The notes under the pieces are model-generated. The model was given only the letters and a program-made list of their open reading frames with translations, ran no database searches and was not told the origin of the DNA. Made by a program: the position numbers and the translations under genes. Positions 44,519 through 53,469 of a stretch of 64,000 nucleotides of DNA are shown here, in pieces (positions within the stretch are counted from its first letter, which is position 1; every line of letters begins with the position of its first letter). Origin of the DNA: DASSUW01 sp963730535 (GTDB lineage: Bacteria > Actinomycetota > Thermoleophilia > Solirubrobacterales > Solirubrobacteraceae); assembly GCA_963730535.1 (NCBI GenBank), contig CAVSRU010000003.1, positions 1-64,000 of the forward strand, given 5' to 3'.

Positions 44519-44784
44519 CGTGTAACGCGTCCCCTCGGGGCGACCTCGATCGCAGTCGCCGATCTTCGAGGCTGCTTCTGTGCCTGTTGAACCACCCGCC
44601 TAGGGTGTCCGGTCACGGAGCTGCTCCGTCATCGCCAGACTGAATCATCGCGGACGCAGGCGCCGTCCGCTGGTCCGGGACGGAGCGGGAGACCACCTAA
44701 TTGGACGACGACAGGGTGGACGCAGGCCGAGGCAGTGGATCCGGCTCGGTGGAGTCGGATACCCCAAACGCGAGAGGAGCGATC

Positions 44785-45216
44785 ATGGAAGGCAGCGACT
44801 GACGTCCTCGGCAGTCTTCTATCTGGTCGACGATCCCGACCGCCAAGCGAACCTCCGGCGACATGCGGCTCCAGCTATCGCTCGACCGAGAGCTCATCCG
44901 GGTCTTGGATCTGCTCTTCTACGCAAGGACTGGACGCATCGGTCCAGGTCGCCGAGGAACGATCGCCGCGGTAGACGTGGGCGAGCCTCGGGCTGAGCCG
45001 ACTGGCAAGGTGGTCGCCGAGGAGGAGTCAAGCGATCGGCGCGCGCTGCCGGGAAGCGTCGCGGCCGTGCCCGTGTACGAGGACTCGTGGGCCGGCCCGT
45101 TCGCGTCCTCCGTGCGCAGGTCGGGCGGCCAGCTGGTCGCGAGCGGCCGCATCCCCACCCAGGCGCTGCTCGCAGCAGTCGAGGCAGACGCGCAAACCGT
45201 CGAGCAAGGAACGTGA
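44785..45216 (+). pseudogene. DUF6325-family protein, frame-broken in its N-terminal half
   Basis: GAGAGGAG precedes the ATG at 44785, but the frame stops after five codons. From about 44863 the reading becomes family-like: DRELIRVLDLLF, then after local shifts IAAVDVGE, and an intact C-terminal part ALPGSVAAVPVYEDSWAGPF and ASSVRRSGGQLVASGRIPTQ. The RRSGGQLVASGRIP signature is characteristic of this family of small, membrane-stress-associated proteins. The intact 56-residue ORF directly downstream is its usual companion. Confidence 0.6.
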
Positions 45217-45217
45217 C

Positions 45218-45388
45218 ATGCCATTAGCGAGAGCACGCGTAGGCCGGCCCGGGGTGATCGGCGGACCGGTCAGGCGAACGACAGCGGTCGTCGGGACCGC
45301 CGCGGTGGTCAGCCACCGTCACAACCGTCGCGAGGATCGCCGCGACGACCGCGGCGACCGGCGGGACGACCGCGGAGTCCGTCGATAG
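45218..45388 (+). CDS. Small basic protein next to the DUF6325 gene
   Basis: 56 residues from the ATG at 45218, with AAGGAACG upstream, directly after the DUF6325-like stop. The N-terminal part (RARVGRPGVIGGPVRRTTAV) and VVGTAAVVSHRHNRR resemble the short glycine/valine proteins that follow DUF6325 genes in actinobacteria. The C-terminus is a run of Arg/Asp (RREDRRDDRGDRRDDRG). It is one of few intact ORFs in this indel-rich stretch. Confidence 0.6.
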   Translation: MPLARARVGRPGVIGGPVRRTTAVVGTAAVVSHRHNRREDRRDDRGDRRDDRGVRR

Positions 45389-45468
45389 GCATCGTGCACC
45401 CGGGCCCGGGCCGAGTCGCTCAGCGGCTCGTGCTCCGACACGCTCGGATTCCAACTGAAAGGAACGAC

Positions 45469-46250
45469 ATGGCGACCAAGACGCCGGTTCGCCCCGGCCT
45501 GTCCGACGAGCAGCTCGGCGAGCTGATGGGCCTGCTCGCGCGGCTCGGACACGGTCGAGCTCAAGCTCACCGTCCCCGCCGCCCAGCAGCGCGCCGCGAT
45601 CCGCGCGCTCGGGCTCGACGCCGCTCGATGCGCAGATCCGCCAGGTGGTGTTCTTCGACACGCCCGACCTCGCGCTCGACAAGGCCGGTGTGGTCGTGCG
45701 CGCGCGCAGGATCCAGGGGCGCGCGGGCGACTCGGTCATCAAGCTACGCCCGCTCGACCCCGATCAGCGTCGACGATGACGTCCGCCGGCTCCGCGGCTT
45801 CGGCGTCGAGGTCGACGCGATCCCCGGCGGCTTCGTCTGCTCGGGACGCCTCAAGTGCGACGCCGACTCGGACGCCGATCCGCCAGGCCCTGCTCGGCGA
45901 GCGCGCCGTGCGCAAGCTCTACACCAAAGAGCAGCGAGCGCTGTTCCGCACCACGCTCCTGAGGGGATCGAGCTGGACGATCTCGTCGGGCTCGGGCCCG
46001 ATCTTCGTGCTCAAGCTCAAGTGGCAGCCGCGCGACTTCGCGCCGCAAGATGGTCGCGGAGATGTGGCTCTACCCGGACGGCGCCCGCATCTTCGAGCTG
46101 TCGACCAAGTGCCTGCCATCGGAGGCCTTCCAGGTCGCTGCCGAGGCACGGGTGTACCTCAGCGAGAACGGGATCGACCTCTCCGGCGAGCAGCAGACCA
46201 AGACACGCACCGCGCTCGAGTTCTTCTCGAGCGAGCTCGCAGCCGGCTGA
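45469..46250 (+). pseudogene. CYTH-domain protein, frame-broken
   Basis: The ATG at 45469 (GAAAGGAACG upstream) starts MATKTPVRPGLSDEQLGELM. Across about six frame changes the reading continues DTVELKLTVPAAQQRAAIRA, QIRQVVFFDTPDLALDKAGV, VVRARRIQGRAGDSVIKLRP, FGVEVDAIPGGFVCSGRLK, ALLGERAVRKLYTKEQRAL, FVLKLKWQPRDFA and MVAEMWLYPDGARIFELSTK to SELAAG and TGA. The EL-K start and the paired Arg/Lys strands are the CYTH tunnel fold. CYTH enzymes act on triphosphates or as adenylate cyclases; the role here is unknown. Confidence 0.68.
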
Positions 46251-46267
46251 GCCCTCGGGCGTGACGC

Positions 46268-46800
46268 ATGGACGTGGATCGTGAGCGCGTCGTTCGCACG
46301 CTCACGTTCTGGCTGCGGCCGCAGTTCGTGCTCCGCCTCTTCAACCGGTTCCAGAAGGTCGCGGGCTTCGACCGGGCGATCGCCCTCGCCTCCGGCGCGC
46401 TCACGGCCACGATCCCGCTGGCCATCGTCACCAGCGCGATCGCCTCGCAGCTCGGAGGCAAGAGCACGGCCGACCCCATCATCGAGCGTTATGAGCTGAC
46501 CGCGAGCGGCGCCGCCCGCCGCCGCCGAGGACATCTTCGCCCCACCCTCGGGCGTGGAAACGAGTGTCGGCATCATCGGGCTCGTCTTCCTCCTGCTCGC
46601 CGTCCTGAGCTTCACCCGCGCAGTGCAGCGGCTGTTCGAGCAGACCTGGGAGCTCGATCCACTGAGCGTCCGCAACACCGCCAACGGGCTGCTCTGGATC
46701 GGCGGGCTCGCGCTTTACCTCGCCGCCAGCGGCTTCCTGCACACCACCTTGGGACGCAGCCAGCTCGAGCTCAGCGCCGCGCTGCTCAACGCGCGGGCCG
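46268..46800 (+). pseudogene. Truncated second YihY/BrkB-family gene
   Basis: The ATG at 46268 gives WLRPQFVLRLFNRFQKVAGF, DRAIALASGALTATIPLAIV, and after a shift near 46505 the next segment VETSVGIIGLVFLLLAVLSF, TRAVQRLFEQTWELDP and NGLLWIGGLALYLAASGFLH. Homology fades at about 46800, leaving roughly the N-terminal half of the protein. The downstream border may be a deletion joining this gene to the reductase region. Confidence 0.65.
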
Positions 46801-46946
46801 GACCGGCGAATCGATGTCGGTCTGCGGTGCGCCAGCATTACCCGTTGTGGTCGACGCCACCGCCGAGCCGGATCCGTATCCCCGCCGCCGCAGCGCCACG
46901 AGATCCTTGGGCGGCCCGAAGCCCGCGCCGATCCGACGTCGGGCAC

Positions 46947-47510
46947 TCAGTGCCTGGTCTCGTACCTGGTCAGGACCACGCCGTCGGGAAACGTCCGGGT
47001 CTCCACCAGGGTCAGGTTCACCCATTTGTCCAGGGCCGTAAAGAACGGCGTGCCGCTGCCCACCAAGACCGGTGCGGTGGCCAGCACGTACTCGTCGATC
47101 AGCCCGGCCCGCATCGCCGCTGCGGCGAGTGTGGCGCCGCCGATGTCAATGGGGCCGCCATCCTCGGCCTTGAGCCGGGTGATCTCGGTGACCGCGTCGC
47201 CGGTGACCAGGCGGGTGTTCCAGTCGACCCTGCTGATCGTGGAGGAGAACACCACCTTCGGCATATCCTGCCAGCGGCGGGCGAACTCGATCTCCGCCGG
47301 TGTGGCGCCCGGCTGCTGGTCGGCGGTCGGCCAGTGGGAACTCATCGTCTCCCACAGCTTGCGCCCATACAGCGCCAGGCCGGTCGCCCCCACCCGGTCG
47401 GACCACCACTGGAACAGCTCGTCGCTCGGCACGCTCCAGCCGAGGTCGTCGCCGGGCGCGGCGATGTAGCCGTCCAGGCTCAGGTTCATGGCAAAGGTCA
47501 GTTTCCGCAT
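46947..47510 (-). CDS. Dihydrofolate reductase-family protein (RibD C-terminal-like)
   Basis: 187 residues from the ATG at 47510, with GGGAGG eight bases upstream. Family blocks: KLTFAMNLSLDGYIAAPGDD, LGWSVPSDELFQWW, LYGRKLWETMSSHWP, KVVFSSTISRVDWNTRLV, and DIGGATLAAAAMRAGLIDEY. It belongs to the NADPH-binding DHFR/RibD-C fold used by many uncharacterised actinobacterial reductases. It is intact, unlike most genes just upstream. Confidence 0.87.
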   Translation of the reverse strand: MRKLTFAMNLSLDGYIAAPGDDLGWSVPSDELFQWWSDRVGATGLALYGRKLWETMSSHWPTADQQPGATPAEIEFARRWQDMPKVVFSSTISRVDWNTRLVTGDAVTEITRLKAEDGGPIDIGGATLAAAAMRAGLIDEYVLATAPVLVGSGTPFFTALDKWVNLTLVETRTFPDGVVLTRYETRH

Positions 47511-47585
47511 GGCGTCAGCCTCCCGTGAGTCGGTCCTCGGCGTACAGACCAGCACGGCGCGGAAAATCATCGGTCAGGCCACACC

Positions 47586-47837
47586 GAGGGGCGGTTGACC
47601 ACCACGCCAAGCGGATGCTGCGTACGGAAGGGAACCCCCGGGCGCAAAATCCGTCGCGCTCATGACCAGCATCCCGCGATCGGTGGCAAGGCTGCTCGCC
47701 TGCGCGAGAAGCGCCGACTTCCCAATGCCGGCGTGGCCTCGCACCACCAGCGCTGCGCCCCGTTCAGGCAAACCCTCCAGCAGGAGGGCGATCACGCCGG
47801 CCTCGTGACTCCGGCCAACCAACGAGACTGCTGGCAT
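47586..47837 (-). pseudogene. N-terminal fragment of a LuxR/LAL regulator, copy A
   Basis: From the ATG at 47837: VSLVGRSHEAGVIALLLEGL, PERGAALVVRGHAGIGKSAL (Walker A), LAQASSLATDRGMLVMSAT, then the homology is lost (DFAPGGSLPYAASAW). Only the start of the ATPase domain remains. The same segment is repeated at 49455-49610 (copy B). In the original arrangement the regulator was divergent from an MFS transporter gene, of which the 5' end also survives here. Confidence 0.7.
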
Positions 47838-48211
47838 CTCGAACCCATCATCGCGCGTCCGGATTCCCTCGTGCACGGCCGCCGCTTCCACCGCTGCCGG
47901 CCGGAGGCGGGTGATCACGCACAGGGTGGACGCTCGTGGCTCGGTACCGCGCAGAGTCTGCGCCGACAACGATTGCTGCAGTCGCCGGGTTCGGGACTCA
48001 GTGATCGCACCCAAGCACGGGCCTCGAGGGCGGCTGCGAAGCAGTGGGCTCACGGGCGCCAGGCTGCGGTTCGCTCTGTAGAACGTGGCTCGTGACCGAC
48101 GAAGCCCTAAGCCGACGCGGGGCGCAGACCAACGAGGCTTACGCCGCGCCGGCGGCAGTCGGCCGCCGGCACGCTGCCGCGTTCTAGGCCGTGGCGTTCG
48201 CGTTTCTGATC
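47653..48211. repeat. Direct repeat A (LuxR fragment plus MFS 5' end)
   Basis: Near-identical to 49455-49842 except for about 171 extra bases (roughly 47817-47988) that are missing from copy B. The MFS start in this copy carries a stop (CGTTCTAGGCC, where copy B has CGTTCTGGGCC). Confidence 0.85.
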
Positions 48212-48309
48212 CGCGCTCGGAGCCCGTCGCGTCGCTGCGGAGACGCCTCGTTTGATGGGTCTGCGGCACTCCTGCCTGTGCCCCGTGGTCGGCCTCGGCG
48301 TCCCGTCGG

Positions 48310-48326
48310 ACTTACGAAGCGTAAGT
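48310..48326. promoter_or_regulatory. TetR-type operator palindrome before the oxidoreductase
   Basis: ACTTAC GAAGC GTAAGT, a perfect 6-bp dyad with a 5-nt spacer, 41 bp before the oxidoreductase start. TAGACT at 48327-48332 is a possible -10 box overlapping its edge. TTAC-N5-GTAA sites are typical of TetR-family repressors, but no TetR gene is seen in the window. Confidence 0.6.
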
Positions 48327-48367
48327 TAGACTGCGTGGGCCCGACCGCGCTTTTGGAAGGAGTCGCT

Positions 48368-49267
48368 ATGCAAGCCGTGTTGATCCGCGAGACCGGCAGC
48401 CCGGAGGTTCTGCACTACGAGGTGGCCGACCGGCCTGAGCCCGGCGACGGCCAGGTGTTGATCAGGGTGCGCGCGGCGTCGGTCAACCCGGCGGACTGGA
48501 AGGCTCGGCGCGGGTTGTCCGGGACGCGGCTGCCGGCGGTGCTCGGCAGAGACGTCTCGGGCACGGTCGAGCTCTCGCGTGCCGACGGCTTCGCCGAGGG
48601 CGACGACGTGTTCGGATATGTCGCGGGTGGGGGATACGCGGAGTTCGCAACCGCCTCCGCGAGCAGAATCGCGAGGAAGCCGCCCGGTCTCAGCCACGAG
48701 CAGGCCGCCGCGCTGCCGGTGGCCGGCATGACCGCGTGGCAGGCGCTGTTCGACCGCGGCGCGCTCGAACGCGGACAGACCGCTCTGATCGCCGGTGCTG
48801 CCGGCGGCGTCGGGCACCTTGGCGTGCAGTTCGCGAAGCACGCGGGCGCGCGGGTGATCGGCACCGGGTCCTCCCGCAATCGCGACTTCGTCCTCGGTCT
48901 CGGCGCCGACGAATACGTCGACTACACGGAGCACGACGTCGGCGACGCCGTGAGCGCAATCGACGTGGCGCTCGACACGGTCGGCGGGGACACGACACAG
49001 GCGCTGGTGCCGACGCTGCGCGACGGGGGCATCCTGGTCACCATCGCGAACGCGCCACCCGAAGAAATGGCGCGTGCGCGTGGCGCGCGCGCGGAGCTGC
49101 TGGTGATGAGCCCGAACGCGGAGCAGCTGGCTCGGATCGCCGAGCTGGTGGCCAGTGGCGAGGTCCGGGTGGAGATCAGCGAAGTGCTCTCGCTCACCGA
49201 GGTCCAGCGAGCACACCAGCTCAGCGAGTCCGGGCACACCCGCGGCAAGATCGTCCTAACGGTGTAG
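48368..49267 (+). CDS. Zinc-free quinone oxidoreductase (MDR superfamily)
   Basis: 299 residues from the ATG at 48368 with GGAAGGAG upstream. MDR/QOR blocks: VLIRETGSPEVLHYEV, RVRAASVNPADWKARRG, VLGRDVSGTVE, PVAGMTAWQALFDRG, and the NADPH-binding IAGAAGGVGHLGVQFAKHAG. No structural-zinc cysteines. It reduces quinones or enones with NADPH. It sits between two direct repeats and behind a TetR-like operator, so it may be a stress- or xenobiotic-induced gene captured between duplicated DNA. Confidence 0.92.
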   Translation: MQAVLIRETGSPEVLHYEVADRPEPGDGQVLIRVRAASVNPADWKARRGLSGTRLPAVLGRDVSGTVELSRADGFAEGDDVFGYVAGGGYAEFATASASRIARKPPGLSHEQAAALPVAGMTAWQALFDRGALERGQTALIAGAAGGVGHLGVQFAKHAGARVIGTGSSRNRDFVLGLGADEYVDYTEHDVGDAVSAIDVALDTVGGDTTQALVPTLRDGGILVTIANAPPEEMARARGARAELLVMSPNAEQLARIAELVASGEVRVEISEVLSLTEVQRAHQLSESGHTRGKIVLTV

Positions 49268-49597
49268 AACGCGCAGCAACTCGAGCGCGGCAAGCGCGAT
49301 CAGGAACAGGTCAGGGGCGGCGGCGTCGGTCATGCCGAATGCGGCCATGACCGCGTTGCGCTGAAGCCCTGGAAGGCGATCAGCGTGAGCAAGCACCGGC
49401 CGCAGGAGCTGGTGCAGGCCCGCGAACGGAAGGTTCGCTTCGGACTGAACGCCTGTCGCGCTCATGACCAGCATTCCGCGATCGGTGGCGAGGCTGCTCG
49501 CCTGCGCGAGAAGCGCCGACTTCCCAATCCCGGCGTGGCCTCGCACCACCAGCGCTGCGCCCCGTTCAGGCAAACCCTCCAGCAGGAGGACGATCAC
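49256..49597 (-). pseudogene. LuxR/LAL regulator fragment, copy B
   Basis: The frame reads VLLLEGLPERGAALVVRGHA, GIGKSALLAQASSLATDRGM, LVMSATGVQSEANLPFAGLH and QLLRPVLAHADRLPGLQRNA before ending 12 bp inside the 3' end of the oxidoreductase, on the opposite strand. The true start (VSLVGRSHE in copy A) is lost in the 171-bp deletion. About 110 residues of an ATPase domain remain. Confidence 0.7.
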
Positions 49598-49842
49598 GCC
49601 GGCCTCGTGAATCGCCGGGTTCGGGACTCAGTGATCGCACCCAAGCACGGGCCTCGAGGGCGGCTGCGAAGCAGTGGGCTCACGGGCGCCAGGCTGCGGT
49701 TCGCTCTGTAGAACGTGGCTCGTGACCGACGAAGCCCTAAGCCGACGCGGGGGTGCAGACCAACGAGGCTTACGCCGTGCCGGCGGCAGTCGGCCGCCGG
49801 CACGCTGCCGCGTTCTGGGCCGTGGCGTTCGCGTTTCTGATC
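49455..49842. repeat. Direct repeat B (LuxR fragment plus MFS 5' end)
   Basis: Second copy of 47653-48211, shorter by about 171 bp at 49610. Together the copies flank the oxidoreductase gene; recombination between them would delete it. Confidence 0.85.
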
Positions 49843-50305
49843 GTCATCGCGTTCGCGACCATGCCGAGCCCGCTCTACAGCCTGTACCAAACGCGCGACG
49901 ACCTTTCGACGCTGACCGGTGACGGTGGTCTACGCGGTCTTCGCGTGCAGCGCGATCGTCGCCTTGCTCTGTGAGCGCCTCGTCGTCGCGCGGATCGGCC
50001 GTCGCGGAGCGATGCTCGGCGGGGTGGCGACGATGATGGCCGCGGCGGCCGTGATCGTGGCCTGGAACGCCCTACCGGGGTTGCTCGTCGGGCGCGTGAT
50101 CACGGGGGTGGCCCTCGGGCTCGCCGCCGGAACTGCCACCACCTACCTCATCGAGCTACGGCTTCGAGACGACCCGAACGCGTCCGTCGTACGCGCTCGG
50201 ACGATCGGAACGTCGGTGAACATCGGCGCCCTGGGAGTCGGCCCGCTCGTCGCAGGCGTTCTGGCCGAGTGGACCAGCCTGCCACTCACCCTGCCCCAGA
50301 ATTGA
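49753..50305 (+). pseudogene. MFS transporter, truncated and frame-broken
   Basis: The frame from 49753 gives FWAVAFAFLIVIAFATMPSP, LYSLYQTRDDLSTLT (the MFS loop after helix 1), then one base out of frame VTVVYAVFACSAIVALLCER, LVVARIGRRGAMLGGVATMM, ALGLAAGTATTYLIEL and GALGVGPLVAGVLAEW. This covers about five helices of a drug/sugar-type MFS protein; the remaining two thirds are missing after 50300. A short 5' copy with a premature stop lies in repeat A. Confidence 0.7.
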
Positions 50306-50389
50306 TCTCCAGTACGGTGTCGCGATGATCGGCAACGGCGTCTCGACGGTGGTCTCGTTGCGGCTGCCGCGAGCCGTCGAGGAGGCCGG

Positions 50390-50812
50390 GTGAGCGCCGG
50401 CGAGAGCGGTGGTGCTAACGCGGACGGGTCCAATGAGTCGCACGTCCGGAGCTCGGCCGTAGTCGACTCGCCAGGGGTTGTCGGCTCAGCGGGCGTGACG
50501 AGCGCCGCGGGGGTCGTCGGCTCGGCCGGAGTGGTCGGCGCGGCCGGTGCAATTGGCTCTGCGGGCGTCGTCGGCGCGTCGGGCGTGTTCGGCAGCGTCG
50601 GCGTCGTCGGCTCGTCTGCGGTCGTCGGCAGCGCAGCCGTCGCGCTGAGCGTCGGTGTCGTCGGCTCGGCCGGCATACTCGCCGGGCTTGCCAACGTCGG
50701 CTGCGCAGGCTGCGTCGGGTGCATCGGATGCGTGAACTGCAGGGGTTGCGTCGGGTGCATCGGGTGCGTCGGGCTGACCGGCGCCGTAGGGCGCATGGGC
50801 GTACGTGCCTGA
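50390..50812 (+). CDS. Gly/Val repeat protein with a cysteine-every-third-residue tract
   Basis: 140 residues from a GTG with GGAGG four bases upstream. After a polar start come hexapeptide-like repeats (VVGSAG, VVGAAG, AIGSAG, VVGASG, VFGSVG), then GCAGCVGCIGCVNCRGC and VGCIGC with eight cysteines spaced exactly three apart, ending VGLTGAVGRMG. The period-3 and period-6 pattern suggests a stacked beta-helix or a metal-binding ladder. No signal peptide is visible. The opposite strand is also open (Pro/Thr-rich), but its N-terminal part is not protein-like. I do not know a function. Confidence 0.55.
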   Translation: MSAGESGGANADGSNESHVRSSAVVDSPGVVGSAGVTSAAGVVGSAGVVGAAGAIGSAGVVGASGVFGSVGVVGSSAVVGSAAVALSVGVVGSAGILAGLANVGCAGCVGCIGCVNCRGCVGCIGCVGLTGAVGRMGVRA

Positions 50813-50835
50813 CGGTCCGACGGCACCGGCGCTGT

Positions 50836-50889
50836 CGCTTCGAGGCACAAGCGGCAGTGTCGCTCCCAGGCGAAAGGAGCAGCGCGCCA
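50836..50889 (+). repeat. Short dispersed repeat, copy A
   Basis: Two sub-motifs: CGCTTCGAGGCACAAGCGG, then CCAGGCGAAAGGAGCAGCGC. Related copies lie at 58561-58640, 59437-59493 and 62731-62806, with single-motif fragments at about 51265, 53418, 60184 and 62628. The 50813-51449 gap holds no other recognisable feature. Confidence 0.5.
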
Positions 50890-51449
50890 GCGCGTGCGCC
50901 ACACGACGACGCGAGTGTCGAGATGCATGCGCGAAGCAGCAGTCGGACACGTTGCGACGTGGTGTCTAGCCCGGGTGGGTGAACGTTCACCAAGGGCGCT
51001 GCGGACGGTGCGCCGGCGTCGCCTCCATACGCCGGATCCACTCCTGAGAGTCGCGCGCGTGCGCTGCGCGCATGCGGTGCACGAGGCTACGAAGTCGGTC
51101 AGATGCGGTGCGGTAGGCCATTGCGTTTCCTTTTCTCGATGTCCCACCTTGACGTCCGGAGCAAAAGCGGCATTCCCGGTTATCAGTCACGCTTCGGGCT
51201 GAGTCCGTTCTGCGCGCTGGGGCGATCGTCGCGGCCTGACCCGTCGCGGCTGGCACAGCGCGCTAGCGCTTGGAGGCGAGGCTGTCGCATAAGAAGGCGG
51301 CGGAGGCGCAACTACGAAATCGCCGACGCACACAACGGCGTTCTAAGGGTTTGCGCGATGCATCGAGGCAGATAAGTAGCATCGAAGGAGCCCGCCGATC
51401 GTCGCCGAGACTAAAGCGACAGCGTTCAGGCGATAGCAGCAGCGGCACG

Positions 51450-52203
51450 TCAGGCCGGCTCTGCTGGGACCTTGGCGCTCTCGATCAGCTCCTCTGCGGC
51501 TGGGAGCCCGGCGTCGAGCTGCGCCTTGTCTATCCTCCACGGCGGCCACGAACAGGTGCGTCTGTCCGCCGTACTTCACATCGGAGAAATAGAAGCGCGT
51601 GACGCCGCCGCCCGCGATGCCGTAAGGCTCTCCCCACTGCGGAAACCCGAGGAAGTTCGCACACGGCTTCGCCGGGCAGCCGGGATCGTCGTTTTTGGCC
51701 TTGGCGGCGACGCTGACATCAACCACGGTAGCGGGCAGATCGGAACCGATCGTTCCCTTGCGTGGTGTGGTAACGGATAGATTCGGATTCGCGCGCAGCC
51801 AGCCGACGACGTCTTCTACCGTCCCGGGTACGCCCTTCACTGGTTCCAGCCCCCGCTTGTGCCGTGTTGGATACACGTCTTCCCAGAAGATGATGCGCAA
51901 GTCCCGGTTCTTGCTCTCCGCGGACGCGAACTCGCCCGTGCTGTCTTCGCCGACCTCCCAGCCCTTGTCGAAGACCACCTTCATCTGCTCGGCAAAGAAC
52001 CACTTGGTCGTATACGTCCCATTCGGCACCCTTCCGGGCTCCGAATAGCCCGGAGGCAGGCACTGAGGGGCGCAACCTGGGATCGTCGCCGTCGGCTCGA
52101 CTCGAGCCTGTCCGGACTTCGAGGCCTGCTTGTCGGACGACGAGTCGTCACCGCAACTCGCAATGAGCAACACCGCTGCAGACGCCGCGAGCAATCGCCG
52201 CAT
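51450..52203 (-). pseudogene. Lipoprotein of unknown function, frame-broken near its end
   Basis: ATG at 52203; signal and lipobox LLIASC. The protein (about 250 residues) continues PGCAPQCLPPGYSEPG, FFAEQMKVVFDKGWEVGED, DVVGWLRANPNLSVTTPR and GVTRFYFSDVKYGGQTHLFV. After VEDRQG the annotated frame becomes Arg-rich, but a one-base shift near 51530 gives AQLDAGLPAAEELIESAKVP and a TGA at 51450-51452, clearly the real C-terminus. Probably a surface-exposed lipoprotein; no family recognised. Confidence 0.62.
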
Positions 52204-52530
52204 GACGCGACCCTATGCGGCTTCGCCACGCCTAACAAGACAGCGCGCATGGCACGTAGCCCTGTTCCGACCCGCCGCAGGGAGATCGTTCCGTTCTAGG
52301 AGTCGGACCAGCGCGTCGACGCGATTCGCCCCGCCATTCAGCACTGCTGCGTGTAGGCAGGAGCACTTGCGCCAACAGACGGAAGCGACAGTGCACGTAG
52401 CACATGCGTTTGCATACGGTCACGGCAGTTCGCACAGGCGTCGCCGACTAGGAGGCTCTAGGGAAACGGCTAGGGAAACGGGTGGTTGCTCGCCAAACGG
52501 GCGTAGGATCGGAAGGCCGTGGAACAGTCG

Positions 52531-52846
52531 ATGAATGCTGCCGCCGCTCCGCATTGGGCACGACGGCGGTGGTCCTCGCGGCCATATCGGTTCTTGGCTT
52601 GGCGGCCTTGCTCGTCGGTGATCTTGCGGGCGCTGAGGGCTTCGGGGATGAGGGGGAGAGCACGCTCGCGAACGCCTCCTGGGTCTGCTTCTCGCTTGGC
52701 GGCATTCTCGCTCTGGTCGCGGGCATCGTCGCGTGGCTGCTCGGACGCAACGTGGACGCACCGGCGATGTTCAAGCGGGCAAGATCGCCGTTGGTTGGTT
52801 CATGTTGGCGGTGATCATCGTCGCGGTCGTCGAGGCGCTTGACTGA
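52531..52846 (+). pseudogene. Small three-helix membrane protein, frame-broken
   Basis: The ATG at 52531 opens MNAAA; after one shift the protein reads LGTTAVVLAAISVLGLAALL, EGFGDEGESTLANASWV and CFSLGGILALVAGIVAWLLG, and after a second shift KIAVGWFMLAVIIVAVVEAL before the TGA. Three hydrophobic segments in about 100 residues. Family unknown. Confidence 0.55.
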
Positions 52847-52879
52847 ACGGGCGCGAGCGGGCGCTACGCGGCGAGCGGT

Positions 52880-53460
52880 ACGACTCGCGCTCGCGCGAGA
52901 GCGCACCGAACTGGGCGAGGATCGGCAGGTCGGCTGCAGCCGAACCCGCTCAAGGCCACAAACCAGCGGCGACAGCGCCCACTCCGCTCTTGAGGCGTCC
53001 GAACTCGCGCTCGACGGCGGCGCGGCGACGGTACAGTGCCGAGAAGCGGGGAGTCTGGGTGGGATCAGCGCTCAACCGGCGGTCATGCGGTCGATGTAGC
53101 GGTCAAGCATGTCGCCGTAGAGGCGAAGCTTGGCGGTGAAGCGATAGCAGGCGTATACGGAGGGAACGGTGGGTACCGTAGTGATGACGGCGCGCAGGGC
53201 GGCGTGCTCAGGGACGAGCGCGACAGTTCGGGTCCATGTCGGAACGGAGTAGATCGACTTGGCGAGTGCCATCCCGATCATCCAACGCATCGGGTACCCG
53301 GGACGCCCGGTCCAGCGCGTCGCCTCAAGCGCGGAGACGAGAGCCGCAATCTCCGGCGAGTCGAGCACTTCTGAGAGCTGGCCACCGCCGACAGCGGGAC
53401 GGACGGTCAGAGCCGCTATCGCTTCGAGGCTTGCTGTTTGGATCCGTGGCGTCGGTGACG
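52880..53460 (-). mobile_element. Internally deleted IS5/IS1182-type transposase remnant
   Basis: On the minus strand the 5' part reads SEVLDSPEIAALVSALEATR, WTGRPGYPMRWMIGMALAKS, YSVPTWTRTVALVPEHAALR and VYACYRFTAKLRLYGDMLDR, the N-terminal domain of DDE transposases of this group. Immediately downstream (about 53040-52880) the C-terminal signature YRRRAAVEREFGRLKSGVG appears, followed by LERVRL-like sequence. The catalytic middle is missing, so this is a deletion derivative. No inverted terminal repeats were identified. Confidence 0.65.
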
Positions 53461-53469
53461 TCCGACGCG

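Noticed and set aside
50143..51147. A 334-residue Pro/Thr-rich minus-strand protein
   Set aside because: Its N-terminal third is not protein-like, it lacks a signal peptide and a ribosome-binding site, and its repeat half is explained as antisense of the Gly/Val/Cys protein.
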